Assembly: GCF_963576615.1 (NCBI RefSeq)
Contig: NC_088715.1
Span: forward strand, 58,029,302-58,093,301
DNA: 64,000 nucleotides
Reading direction: 5' to 3'
DNA from: Watersipora subatra
Lineage: Eukaryota > Bryozoa > Gymnolaemata > Cheilostomatida > Watersiporidae
The notes beneath the pieces were generated by a model. That model saw only the letters and a list, made by a program, of their open reading frames with translations. It did not search any database and was not told the DNA's origin. A program made the translations under genes and the position numbers. Shown piece after piece: positions 1-13,600 of the stretch (position 1 is the stretch's first letter; the number at the start of each line of letters is the position of its first letter).

Positions 1-726
1 GCAAATAGGACAACCTAAATACCCAGCGAGAGTGAAGCCGCTGATACCCGTGAGCCTCACAGAAACTTCAGTTCATCCCCGAGTCAAGCAGCAACAGATT
101 GTTTGCTTAATTAACTTTTAAAAGTCAAGTAATTAAAAAATAACTAACTGACAGGGAGGCCAAGCCTCTAGCTGTAGGTAATTGCTTGTTCCTCTCGTCT
201 GTCACGAAAGTAAGTCAGCGCAGTTAATTAGAAAGAGTCCTGTAAAGGCTTTTTCTTTACCACACGCTGGCGGCTGTATCTTATACATTCTCGTCAGTGT
301 GTGAAAAAAGTCACCAAAACTAGATAAAACTGAGAGGGTGTCAGCACCACTGGACAATATCCTCCAACACGGTTCACCAGATGTTTGGTTCTCTAACCAA
401 AACATAAACTATAATAGACACATCGTGTTGCGAAGATGTCAGGTTTACCACCCCAACCCCTAATGAGCTAGTTGATTTAAAAATGAACCCATTATTGTAT
501 ACTGCAGTACAACTTTTGGTTAGAATCTGTTTCCTATCGTTATCAAAACATAACTGACATAACTACACAATTTGACCTCACCTGCTCGATTCTACTATAA
601 GACACTAAAGAAGCTAGGTATAAACGAGCATTCACTATCAGCTTGTGCAAACTTCCATTTTAATGTTATTTCTAGTAGAAGTCAGCTCTACAAGTGGGAC
701 AAAGAGTTTTTGAATGATTATATGAA

Positions 727-935
727 AACGTTGAAGTTGTGATTCCAAATTTTTTGAAATTGAACTTACACAAAATTGTAGTAGATTCATCAGAAAGTAT
801 CAGTATTTTTCTATTATTTGCGATTGTTTTTTATGTTTGAGGTGATTTGACTGCCAGGATGTTTTAAGATTAAAATCAACAAAACTTGATCACTGTTAAA
901 ACACTCAGAAGGAAAATATGTACAAAATGATGCTA
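727..935 (+). repeat. Dispersed repeat, copy 1
   Basis: The stretch resembles 9121-9303 in the same orientation. Both start near a 'gtgattgcg/gtgattcca' motif, run through 'gatga/gtgatttgac' and a 'aagattaaaat' block, then '...taaaa(c)actcagaa' near the end. It is non-coding and I cannot assign a class. A weaker antisense relative may lie at about 11780-11990. Confidence 0.4.
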
Positions 936-1103
936 TAATTAAAATCTGATAGAATTTATTATATTAGAATTTAATATATTATATTTACTAAAGTTTAGTG
1001 TATGTTCATTTTTAATCCGATATTTGTAGCTGTAAATCAACTGCAAGCCTTTTCCCTAAATCAGATGAATACTGACAAATATATCATTTTGTCCAGTCAA
1101 ATG

Positions 1104-1206
1104 TACCGTAAAACCTCTAATTGAACGCCATTGCGCTCTATTTTCAACCTTTCCTCTTTAGTGGTGGTCAGTTGGAGGCGGCGTTCAATCAAAAGGTTTT
1201 ACGGTA
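1104..1206. mobile_element. Short MITE with terminal inverted repeats (copy 1)
   Basis: A 103-bp element starts with taccgtaaaacctctaat and ends with its inverted match (aaaaggttttacggta). The arms are roughly 27 bp and include 'gaacgcc' on the left and 'ggcgttc' on the right. The core contains 'gtggtggtca' and 'ggaggcgg'. A second copy with the same layout lies at 23579-23676. It has no coding capacity, so any movement would depend on another element's transposase. Confidence 0.7.
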
Positions 1207-1798
1207 TGTATCTAACTTTTAGTTTTCAACTTGACATTTTTTCAAAACTGATCAAAAGTTACACCAGTTGAATTTCTTGTATATTAAAGTTTTCTGTGTT
1301 ATTAGACGAACCAAACACTGACATGCAATAAAATATAATCCTTGCTTTTACAAAAAATATATAAATATTTCATCAGCTATGCAAAATCACACAAACATAA
1401 TTTATTATGAACAGTACTTGAACTCTGACAGGTAAAAACAGCTTGGAGTTTCAACTAATCACAAATAATAACAAGGAATAAATGTGTTCCAGTCAAGTTT
1501 AAGGATTGGCATGAAAGTGAAGCATTCTTCGGTTTTTGCCCACTCCGATCAACTCAACCAAACTTGTTTCGAATGTCACAACTGAAAGCATTTGGAAAAT
1601 TGACAATTAAAATCCTTGCATCAGGCATATTTAATGAATCATTTTAAAACCATGGAAAATAACATTGAATTGAGCAAGTTTATCACAGGTGTGAAAAACC
1701 AAGTGATAATTCCAGGCACGTGTCTGGGCATGTTTGTAATAGTTGGTCAAACTGTAGGCCTAAGAAACATCTACTGTCTACTGAAGATTTACCATAAC

Positions 1799-1863
1799 CA
1801 TAGACCTATTAACTATCAACTATACTAATAGATAATATATATAGTATAGTTAATAGGTCTATG
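1799..1863. repeat. Imperfect inverted repeat / hairpin
   Basis: Left arm catagacctattaactat (from 1799) matches the inverse of the right arm ending at 1863 (atagttaataggtctatg). An AT-rich centre with a second short 'tatac/gtata' pairing lies between them. It may be a tiny foldback element or an AT-rich hairpin. No function can be seen. Confidence 0.7.
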
Positions 1864-4024
1864 ATCACCTGAGATAAACCAAGGGAAAGCACTAGTACGA
1901 TATTTCACTCACAGCGTTAAATGATTTATATAAAAACGCTAATATTTTAGGCAAAACTTTTGCACAAATGGCTGACATTGACCCACTTATTTACACCAGT
2001 GATTTGTAAAATGTCGTTTGTTTACTTTGGAGGTTGGCCATTGGAAGTCATTAAGGTTCAGGAAACAGCAATAAAAATTCTTGTCACAACATATGCATTG
2101 CCTTTTAAAAATAAACTATCTGTCAAATAAAGCATGTGTACAAAAATGTTACTCAATGACACTAATTAATTTGAGATTTATAAAATCACTAAAATTAACC
2201 ACCTAACCGATCGATTGTCTTCATGGCAAATGGTTTCGACTCAACACAGATGCATAGCAGAAGCTGATCAGAAGGGCAGATACTGATTTGGGTTCCACCT
2301 TTTATCAACGATATTTGTTTACACAAATATTGAGGTTATAAAATCATATTTTAAATCGACTGAAACGAAAAAGGAATGACTAGTTTCTAGTAATGCAGCC
2401 GTCTACGGCATCTGATAAAAAACCGGCATGAAAATAATGCGCAAGATTATATCTCTGCTGGGTCACTGAGTGCATCTCTTTCTATATTAGCTAATTAATA
2501 TTCATTCGCCTTTCTGTTTTCTTTTGTTAATGAAGAACAGATGATATGAAGTCTCAGTCCTGTCAATTTTATAACTTTAATACCTATCAACAGCTGAACG
2601 CTATGATGAATATGCGAGTTTGCGGCTGTCTAGTGAGAAGAACCCAACCTTAGTCTGACGAGCGGAATAGGAAGAGTCACAGACAGTTGTTCAGCTTCAA
2701 TATCATACGGATAGCTTCTTCAAATGCCAATTGAGCAGCCTATTAGAATGACAGCGTTTTTGCTTTAGCTGTAAACTGCTGTGGTCGAAAACAGCTAACA
2801 AATGTTCTTGCTGTTTGATTTGGAAAATACAGCAGATGGCGACATTCGTTAAAGACGATCAAATTGAATGTGAACTTTTGAGTCTATGAAAGTTTGGCAA
2901 AATTTGTTTTTGATTCTTTGAGATTTCATTAAAGTTTTTGAGCAACTTGTTTTAAACACACCTGAATGGTCAAAGCAGAATTCTAGCGGCAAAGAATTTG
3001 TATATGAAAAGCATCGCTGACTAACAAGACAGAGACTTCAGACTACATTTAAAGGTAAGCACAAACAACGGTAAATTGATGAGGGTGGCAGCTTTAAGCA
3101 TCGATTTTTGACTGTAATCTCCACAATATTTAATTCATCAACGTTTAATCTCTGAAAGCCAATAGAAGCAGTACTATATACGAGCCATTATTAGTTCAGC
3201 ACAATGGTAAACCTATGATGATTGAAATGAATATCAAGGAAAACAAACTCTGGCAGGAGTCGAGCTATTGCACAATTATACATACACACTGATGTAACAT
3301 GGACATTAGTTTAACTTGAGCGAAATACTGGAGCACTTGTTTGAGTTAGTACCCTAATGCTTGGCTCTATTTGTCTAGTCTAAGACACAAGTTAACCGCA
3401 CAGCTTGTCACAATTAGGTTCATCGAATGTTGCTGATGTTGTTATTCCTTTATCATGCTCAGTATGTTACTTACTCTGGTCGCTGAAGAATTGTGTGTAA
3501 ACTCCAGCTTCTAATATATACTGTTCTTGTTCTGCCTTTACCTACAGATCAATAGTCTGTCGTCTACTCATTCTTTGAAATGCAGACTTTGTGAGATATA
3601 AAAGAGAGTTTGATAAAGTTTCTCTAAAATATAAAGTTGTTATATTTCCCTAAAATTACCGTTCGAGAAGGTTTTCTGTTGAGGAAACTAATATAGCTTT
3701 GAACTTGCACGCGTCTGTCGCAGTCTAAGCGTTACATTAGGACACAACCTGTACGTACTCGCTACGGTCGAATACTTGGTACGCCTCATTTTTAACTAAG
3801 CCACGCCTTTTAATCTGTGCGTTGCTTTTTGCACTATTCGTATCGGAGTTGTTCTCTACCAACAAACATAGGCAATCATTTGATATCTCATAATTTAATG
3901 GAATCAGCGCTTAAGAGATCAAAGTAATCACCTTGACTTAGCAAAACATTATGCATAAAATATTAACTGAATATCATGAGGGTCACGAACCAGACAAAAA
4001 CAATTAGGCTACAGAGTTTTATGA

Positions 4025-4667
4025 ATGGCCATGGCAGCTTTTACGAAAAATGCGTATAAACTGTCGAAATTCAACAGATTGTTAAATTTCAAGCCAGTTT
4101 CAGCCGAAGCAATAACTAAACGATATTTAAGAGTTGATCCCGAAGATGAAGCTGAACGATTAAACATCAAAAACTCTTTTGAAAAAAGGCGTTCTCTAGA
4201 AAAAGCGGAAACACATAGGCAGATCAAATATATTGGTAGGCGACCATCTACAAAGCCTTCAGTATCCGCCGATTTCGAAAAAGACTCGAAACAGTTATCA
4301 GAAAATGTGAATGTTTTTGAGCTGCGTCCTATTCCAAGTGAGACAATACAGCAAGATGCCTATTTGTTTGAGCACGACTTCAAACAAGGGTTCAGTGTTC
4401 TAGAGCATTATAATATATTCATCGACCTCTTTAAAGAAGATGTGCAGTTTATACCAGACTATGGGATAAACTTTAAGGTGGCTTATGACGTAGATACTGA
4501 AAGCGTTCTTCCAGTATTTCAGGGAAACAAAATTGATCCATCACTCGCAACGACATGTCCTTCAGTGGGTTTTGTTGGTGATCAAGAAAAGTTCTACAGT
4601 TTGCTACTACTGAACTTAGATGGCCATTTGTCAGATGACCATTCTGAGTATTTGCATTGGTCTTGTG
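4025..4667 (+). CDS. MRPL38: MRPL38 exon 1
   Basis: It codes for residues 1-214 and the first base of codon 215: the targeting segment, a charged linker (residues about 35-95) and the first half of the PEBP-like domain. The open frame runs on to 4774, but homology ends at LHWSC. The donor gtaagc at 4668 restores the expected Val-Asn-Met-Lys-Gly continuation in exon 2. Confidence 0.9.
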
Positions 4668-7600
4668 GTAAGCATAATAAGGGATCTTCTGAAGCAAATG
4701 TAGACTTACTTATAATAGGCCTAATCAAAAAGAAAAATTGGTATCTTCCTAGCTTAACTGCAGTAGATCGCTAAGAATGAATGTCAGTGAGAACAAATTT
4801 ACACCTTATTTGCACATTATTAACCATTTGTTATTTATTACTTGTTCTAAGCTAGTTTATAGCAGCCACTTTAATTCTAGCTAACACTATTGAAAACATA
4901 GAGCCTGCATCATCATGCTAGCATGCTGATTGTAAAACATATATGATTACCATGACACCATACTCTGAGAAAATTTTCATTTTGCTTATTATTTCAGTGT
5001 CACCTGCTGACCAATCACAAACCAGAGCGGTCTTTGACTCTGAATTATGTTTAATTATTGAGATTTTTGTCACACAATATATTTTGTTGTTTAATTTTGT
5101 TTCTGCACTGCTTTCTGCTCCATTTTTACACACAAGAATTAAATAAAAACAATTAGTCAACATGGTTTTGTTAAGCAAAATTTATTTAGCGAAATATTTT
5201 CACTATTCGTTTTGTGTCTAGTGAACATGAAAGGAGATGAAGGAGTTACTAGTGGACAGAGCATACGGTATCTTCAACCAATACCATTTAGAGGTACAGG
5301 ATATCATCGATATGTCTTTCTTCTGCTACAACACGACACTGAGGTTGATACAGCACTAATTCCAGTGAGTTGAACATCCAAATTAATAAAATAAATACAC
5401 CACATTCTTTTTATGTTATGCTACACCCATCAACTTCTAGGAGACAGATATATATGAAGAGAAAATTACTAGAAAAGGTCTGTTCCATTTATTTCTTTTA
5501 AAGCCACGCAAGCTCACATTCTGCCAATTGGTCAAAAAAAATTCTTAGTAGAAATAGCTTGAAGCGATTTGAACAAGCATAAAATAATAACAAAGCGTGC
5601 CCAAAGAGAGATCGGTGATGAAGTCTCTACACCGTGGCTGAAGTAATGAACTGTCGGTTTAGTAACATTTGAACTGTCGGTTCGGTAACGTGAACTGTCA
5701 TGTGTTGTTTACTAAACTACCTGTTTGTTTGCCACGCCACGAATAGATTTACTTCTTATAAAGGTTTTAGCTCTTCATGTGACAGTTGGCCATGTTTTCT
5801 TAAGACTGGGTCATAAATGTGTAATCAAACTAGGAGGTACCAGGTTTTTTTACTTGATGTTATATTTTTTATTAAGTACTTCAAAAAGCTTTCATTCCAG
5901 ACCACGTGATGTTCATTATTGGCAACACTCTACCTATGTCTAGTTCGTGCAGTAACTCGATATAATTAGTTTATGTTGACAGGTGTCAAACATTTGATCA
6001 AAAGAACAACAGGTTTGTTGTTTTTTGCTGCTTGTTAAAAGCAAAAGCAGGTGGTTTTCCACCTGCCCAGAGGGTGCAAATCGCATTGTTTTGAGCCCAT
6101 CGATAGCGAGACAGTAGTTCAATTTTATCATTATTCACGCTTCAGCTACATCTAAGACCTTTTACCAATTGCCATTGGCTTCTGTAATATTCCTCCTCAT
6201 AACCACTCACACTTATAATCATTTTAGAATGTCACTGACACAGACTTGCATTCACGGACCTTCAACTTCTCTGAGTTTTATTCCAAACTCGCTGACAATG
6301 GAGGTATTCCAGTAGGTATTCGATTCTTCCAGAGCGAGTGGGACTCCTCCGTCAAGGACACGTTCCACCATGTGCTTGGTAAGTCCATTAAGAGTCAGTC
6401 TTGTTTGCCAGATGTTAGATCAGCGTAGTCAGTGTGTTGGGCCGGTATTTGGTTATCCGTTCTTACCGACACCGAGGGATTCTCGGTATTCTCGGATACC
6501 GAGAATCCCTCGGATACCGAGGGATTCTCGGTATCCGAGGAAACCAATCATTTTCGATGACAGCTAGTTATCCGCGGCCGATTTGATATGATTGGTATTT
6601 ATCCGTAAAAGCCTATCGGTAAATGGTTATCCGAATAGATTTTTGTTGCGCGGGGAAAATCTTCGATTGTTATTGGTTAATTGCCAAAACGCCTCTTTGA
6701 CGAAAATGCTAATCTCAGCGCGAATTGGCGAATGAATTTAACGAACATTTTCACGCTTACCGTATCTACTATTATATTACGTTACATTGATAATGCCACC
6801 AGCCTCGAAGGTTTGGGAGTTCTTCTTCAAAGATGGGAGGATGTATAAAGACTCTAACGACGACCTTGTGACATGCTTGTTGTGTGCCATTATCTATCTG
6901 TTCTCTATTATACATAATAGAGAACAATTGATACGTTTGTATCAATAAGTATATTTTTTAATAGAATAAACAATAAAAACATCTCTCATGAAACTTATAT
7001 TTCCATCTTTCTTTTCTTTTTTGGCTTGCTAAAACAAGGAGTCTCCTTGCCGTTACAATATACTGCTGACTAAAGAATGTTTTTTTTGCACTGGCTACGA
7101 AATGTTATTCCAAACTTTTGATTAGGTTTCTGGTTACTTCTCTAGTTAAAATATTTGGTTCAGTCATTGAGTGAGTAAAGAGCTTATAGTTTCTGTCTAC
7201 AGTATTCCTCACAGGTAGGACATGGTCTCAATCAACCTCCAAGCATAAATGTGTTAAGAGTATTTCTGGAGTCAGATTGCAGAAACGGGTGGATCCTACA
7301 ATCATTGTACTCAAACAGGGTAGGTTGATGCCGTAACCTAGCTTTTCAGTAACAGAAGTCGGAGATGTTTAGTCCGATTTAGAATGATAGAGATGAGTGT
7401 CTCAAAACGCATTTTTATCTAAGTTCAGCCTTCAAAATCTTCTCAGTCTTTGTGAAAGGTAGATAAAACATTAAAACAATTTAAAAGCTCAAAAAAGCGC
7501 GATTTTATCACAGGCTAGCGTTGTTATCGCGCTTTTTTGAGCTCATTTTTCTCGGCGTTCAGCCCATTAAACAGTCTGTAACAAGCTACGAACCATTTTA

Positions 7601-10600
7601 AACAGGTTATCTATCTACCTTTCAAAAATTACTGAGATCATTTTCAGGCTGGATTTAGAGAATAATGGGTTTTAAGACACCCATCGCTATCGGACTAAAC
7701 ATTCCCAACTTTTGTTTCTACAAAAGCTAGGACACGTCGCATATCTATGGGCGGAGCTTGTTGTGCCGACCATGTTGTTTTTGAGACGAAAATTAAAATG
7801 CTGTAAAAAAGCCTTTATGAATTTGAAAGTTAGTTGACCAATCTTTATTTTGAGTACAAAATCGGAATCAGTATGTCTGATTTACCTAACAACAACAACG
7901 ATAAAAGTTGTTCGTGACAGTTATGGTTTAAAATTTAAACCATTAAACTTTAAACCATTTAAAGTTTAAACACACACTGATAACCACATACCGAACAACA
8001 ATACCGACAATACCAAACTTTCTTAGTTGGCAAAGGATACCGAAGATGGTAAATACCAAGGATACCGATACCAGGAAAACTGATAACAAAGTGCAAGGAT
8101 ATCCGATACTAAATTAGATACCGGTCCAACATTAGTGTGTACCAATAATTCTATTTACTCCGATTAGTTTTAGTTTGGCTAGACAGCATGTGGTGTGGCT
8201 CTATTGTAGGTTTATCATGGCTCTATTGCGGGTCTGTTGTGGCTCTATTGTGGGTCTGTTGTGGCTCTAATGTGGGTCTATTGTGGCTCTATTGTGGGTC
8301 TATAGTGGCTCTATTGTGGTCTGTTGTGGCTCTATTCCGGCTTTATTGTGGGTCTGTTGTGAGTCTGTTGGAGCTCTATTGTGTTTCTGTTGTACGTCTA
8401 GTGTGGGTCTATTGTGGTCTGTTGTGGCTCTAATGTGGGTCTGTTGTGGTTTTATTTTGGGTCTGTGGTAGCTCTATTGTGGGTCTGTTGTGGCTCTATT
8501 GTGAGTCTATTGTGGCTCTATTGCGACTTTATTGTAGGTCTGTTGTCAGTCTGTTGGGGCTCTATTGTGGGTCTATTGCGGATCTGTTGTGGCTCAATTA
8601 CCTGGTGCGGGTCATTTTCTCCATAACTCTTTGCTGAAAATATGATGCATGTATTTTAATTTTATTTTGGAAGATCAATGAATTGAGATATATTCTTTAG
8701 CTTGTCACATCCATAAATGTTCCATATAATAGAATCTTGCACAATAGATGTTAGAAATGTTATTCCTTTCAGTCACTAGCAGATCATTTTTTTTTGGCCT
8801 TCGCGTATGCTGTCTGCTCATTTTGCTTCCTCTGCGTATTTTGGAAGACATTGAAGTCTTCCTAAAAATTTTTATGAAATGCAAGAAAAGTTTCTTTCAG
8901 AATAAATAACAAAGTTTGAGAGAAGATGCCAGACCATACCAGAAAAATCTACTTGCATGCCCCATATTTTCATGAGAGAAGATTTTATATTAATAAACTT
9001 CTATGTTTCTGCATGTCTGAACGTGTTACTCGCTAATTGACTGAAAGTTATGATTGCGCAAGGTAGAAAAAAAATTGCCTTTGTGTGTGACACTGCGCTT
9101 GGCCTTGCCCTTCAGTACTTTTAAAGATGTGATTGCGTCAAATTTTAGATGATTTTAACGGAAAGTATTGATTTTTCTTATCATTTGAGATAATGTTGGT
9201 TGTTATAGGCGATCTCATTGTCAAGATATTTAAAGATTAAAATTGACAAAGATTCATCGCGGTAAAAACGCTCAGAAAAAAAGATATACCCAGACTTGCC
9301 CAAAATGGTATATAGTGAAACGGCCTGTCTCTATCTCTCATTCAAATCAGCTATTGCGATAAAAGTCTAGTCCTATGCGGTTCTATTGGCATATATTTTT
9401 GTATTTGCTCATGATTGCTAGAATAAATTTTTAAATCTAGCTACAGATACATTATTATAAATGTCTCAAATGCCTTCAATAAGGGTAGTTAAAGATTTGT
9501 TATATCAGTTTCCTCTAAATGCTGTGTAAACATCTGAGTACCGATTACGATTCTGCCAGTCTACAGTAATTAGATCTTTGAGTTAACTTATTTCATCACG
9601 GCCTTTGTATTATCGAAGTTCTCAGTTGCTACCCACACCGGAAACTAGTTACTAGATAAAATAAACATGCCACATCTTTGAAAAGAATCTTCGAATATAT
9701 GGCAAAACCAACTGCATGCCTAAAAAGTCACGTATAGTCAACGTTATCTATTCATTATTAGCATCATTGTGTGGAAAAGATTTTACTGGTCACATTTGAT
9801 TGGTTGATCAAATTGACAGGTACAAAACAAATGGATTTTTGAGTTGACCAAAATAGTGAACGCAAAACAACGTTAATTTCTTTGAAATAAATTGAGCCCC
9901 CCGACTCTGGCAAAGGGTTAATAAAGCCATTCTTGCACCTGGTTGAGGGTTTGTGGCGTGGACTAGTGTTGGGCCGGTATATAATTTAGTGCCGATAGGA
10001 TTTCCTTGCACTTTTTTGTCGGTTTTTCCGGTGTCGGTATCCTTGGTATTTATCATCTTCGGTATCCTTTGCCAACTAAAAAGTTTGGTGTTGTCGGTAT
10101 TATAGTTCGGTATATGGTTTTCAGTGTGTGTTTAACTTCAGCTTACCTACTGTCCATTTTTATACAACGCAGGAGGGGATAAATCAAATATAAAACGTAT
10201 AAATATATCAAACGTATCGAATATCAAACGGGGGTTTTATCAAATATAAAACGTATAATACGTTTTATATTTGATAAAATATAAAACGTATATTACGTTT
10301 TACATTTTATCAATGTAAGACGTAATATAATACTAGATACCTATAGGTCAGCGTGGTAATGTTCATTGAAGAAAGAGTTATAATATAATTCGCATGTGTT
10401 GTGTTTTCAGAATGTCTGAGAAAAAAAGTTGTAGTGGCCAATGTGCGCTGGAGAGACCCTTTTTGATTAGCGTGTTCCTCAAAGATGCGTTTTTGCTATT
10501 AACCATAACATCAATTGACGCGCGATGTTTCTTTTTCATTTTTCTCATTTCTTTCTCATTCAGTTACATAGCGACTGTGGGTGAAATGTCAAATGAGCTC

Positions 10601-13600
10601 TTTCATAAGCAGCTGCAAATTATGTTTTGTATTATCTTCAACATTATTATTTAATTGTATTATTTTTACAAACCAAAAAATTTTCATCTTAGCAAAAAGT
10701 TTTCGTTAAAAAAATCCATCCAAGTCGTGGCCACTCACATAGTTTCAGCTCATATAATAGGACAGATTACTCTACTACAGTAAACTCAAACTCTGCATGT
10801 ATCTGAGAAACAGAATGCCACATATCATGGTTTGTGCGGCACACATTCATGTCTCTCTTTTCTATGGGTGGCAGTTTCCATACTGACACCACTGCTCCAC
10901 TGGTGGCACCATATACACATCCTGTAATCAATAAAATAAATGTAATGTATATATGTCATTCATCGACATGTCGTTCTAACTTGTATCTACTGAAAGCTTT
11001 CAATTTGGGAGTTGGATAGGTTGAGAGTGTAAAATTATACAATGAACAAATCTTTAGCAAAAGCATAAGTACGCCAAACCAACAATTCGAAGCTTCGTTT
11101 CTGGGAGCTAAAGATGAGCAATGATCAATCCATTTTCCTCACTTTCTACAAGTGAGAAGGGAACATAAATTCTAATCATAAATCTAATTTACTAGCTAAA
11201 ACTGGCAAAGAAAATTTGAAGCAAATATTATAGCTAGATGAAACAATAAAAAAGTTATGAAACGATGATTGGTGATAGCAAAAAGCTATAACTTTATTAA
11301 TTAGTAAATTTACTCATGAGTCGTAAAATTATTACCTTTAGTTCAGTATATACATAGGAGACTAAAAGTTAAAAATACATGTAGATTTATCTTCATTCTC
11401 TTATCTTCCTCTGCAGCATAACGCTGCTGGCGCCTGTCAACTCTAATCATAAGCTGTCTGCCGCAATCTTTATCCACCTGTTGCTCAAAAAACTCTGAGT
11501 CACCTTTGCTGGAACTAGAAGCATTATTACAATTCTGTTGTTCCTCAATAAAATGTGTCAATGCAGTAATTCAGTAAATTAACGATGTCAATTAATTCAG
11601 CAAATTAAATAACGATGAGGATGCGCGATCTAGTAATTCAGTAAATTCTCTAATGTCAAGAATCTTTGATATCACAGACAACACATTTTATTAGCAATAA
11701 CATTTATTATGACCTGTATAAAAATATCATACGGATGATTGGCTAAAGAAGAGATAGTATATTTATTCCTCACAGACTTTCATATACGCTGAATATACAC
11801 GTCACAAATAAAGCACCCGCTTGAATCTCAGCGTTTCAAAAAATGATCTCATTCAAACGCTTATATCTCTGGACAGGGCGAGCCTACGAAGACAAAAATG
11901 ATATCAAATTGTAGCTGATGTTTTAGCCTTATATTTGTCTTAATTTCATTTGATCGACTTCTTTAATGCAATCACATCTTTAAATATACAAAACACTGTT
12001 TGGCATGTTGTATGGCTACGTCCAAGTAATTATTCGGTTTGTATATATCACTAATGGTTGGTTTTAGACATGCCGGAGCCTGCATTTGAGTATGACTATC
12101 CGAAGATTAAACGTCCCAAGCAAGTCAAGTTCGCCCACAGAGAGCCGTTTCAAAAGTATGTTTAAGCTGTTCTACTCTAAAGGCATTGTCCAAACTCATA
12201 CCTACTTGGTAGCTGCTGATATCTCTAGTGTCTAACACTGATGTCTCTAGTGTCTAGCACTGATATCTCTAGTGTCTAACACTGATACCTCTAGTGTCTA
12301 GCACTGATATCTCTAGTGTCTAACACTGATACCTCTAGTGTCTAACACTGATGTCTCTAGTGTCTAGCACTGATATCTCTAGTGTCTAACACTGATACCT
12401 CTAGTGTCTAACACTGATGTCTCTAGTGTCTAGCACTGATATCTCTAGTGTCTAGCACTGATGTCTCTACTGTCTAACACTGATGTTCATAGCATCTTAC
12501 ACTGGTGTTTATAGGGTCTAACACTTGATGTCTCTCGCGTCTAATACTGATTTCTTTAGTGTCTAACACTGATACCTCTAGTGTCTAACACATATACCTC
12601 TAGTGTCTAGCACTGATGTCTCTAGTGTCTAACGCTGATGGCTTCAGCGTGTAATACTGATGTCTCTAGCATCTAATACTGATGTCCGTAGCATCTTACA
12701 CTGGTGTCTATAGGGTCCAACACTTGATGTCTTTCGCGTCTAACACTGATGTCTCTAGTGTCTAGCACTGATATCTCTAGTGTCTAATACTGATATCTCT
12801 AGTTTTTAACACTGATACCTCTAGTGTCTAACACTGATGTCTCTAGTGTCTATCACTGATGTCTCTAATGTCTAACATTGATGTCTCTAGTGTCTAGCAC
12901 TGATATCTCTAATGTCTAACACTGATATCTCTAGTGTCTAACATTGATGTCTCTAGTGTCTAGCACTGATATCTCTAATGTCTAACATTGATGTCTCTAG
13001 TGTCTAGCACTGATATCTCTAGTGTCTAACACTGATACCTCTAGTGTCTAACACTGATACCTCTAGTGTCTAGCACTGATATCTCTAGTGTCTAGCACTG
13101 GTATCTCTAGTGTCTAACACTGATACCTCTAGTGTCTAACATTGATGTCTCTAGTGTCTAGCACTGATATCTCTAGTGTCTAACACTGATACCTCTAGTG
13201 TCTAGCACTGATGTCTCTACTGTCTAACACTGATGTCCATAGCATCTTACACTGGTGTCCATAGCATCTTACACTGGTGTTTATAGGGTCTAACACTGAT
13301 GTCTCTTGCGTCTAATACTGATTTCTTTAGTGTCTAACACTGATACCTCTAGTGTCTAACACTGATACCTCTAGTGTCTAGCACTGATGTCTCTAGTGTC
13401 TAACGCTGATGTTTTCAGCGTGTAATACTGATGTCTCTAGCATCTAATACTGATGTCCGTAGCATCTTACACTGGTGTCTATAGAGTCCAACACTGATGT
13501 CTCTCGCGTCTAACACTGATGTCTCTAGTGTCTAACACTGATTTTCTAATGTCAAACACTGATTTCTCTAGTGTCTAACACTGATCTCTCTACTGTCTAA

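Larger units (their letters stand above)
1..4020. other. Upstream intergenic DNA
   Basis: I see no convincing coding sequence here. The longest open frames are about 70 codons and lack family features. The stretch holds one copy of a dispersed repeat (about 727-935), a short MITE (1104-1206), an imperfect inverted repeat (1799-1863) and, at its right end, the presumed promoter of MRPL38. No TATA box at a useful distance from the MRPL38 start is obvious. Confidence 0.6.
6430..8137 (+). mobile_element. hAT transposon remnant with BED-finger start
   Basis: The left tip cagtgtgttgggccggtat (from 6430) is matched by an inverted right tip ending at about 8137 (ataccggtccaacatta). Subterminal regions are full of 'ggtatcc/ggatacc' motifs. 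Inside, a short frame at 6793 begins a BED zinc finger, as in autonomous ZBED-type hAT elements, but the rest of the transposase is missing. The element lies in MRPL38 intron 3 and contains a nested foldback MITE (7337-7731). A clean 8-bp target duplication is not visible, so the tips are probably eroded. Confidence 0.6.

Noticed and set aside
202-405. 67-codon minus-strand frame near the left edge, possibly a last exon
   Set aside because: It has a plausible acceptor and stop but no partner exon and no recognisable family; too weak alone.
5443-5479. Small possible extra exon in MRPL38 (after cttctag, before gtctgt)
   Set aside because: Including it breaks the frame into exon 3, while exon 2 joins exon 3 directly with the expected spacing.
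8188-8637. Overlapping open frames rich in Cys, Leu and Trp
   Set aside because: They are produced by the 22-bp minisatellite in every frame and have no start context or homology.
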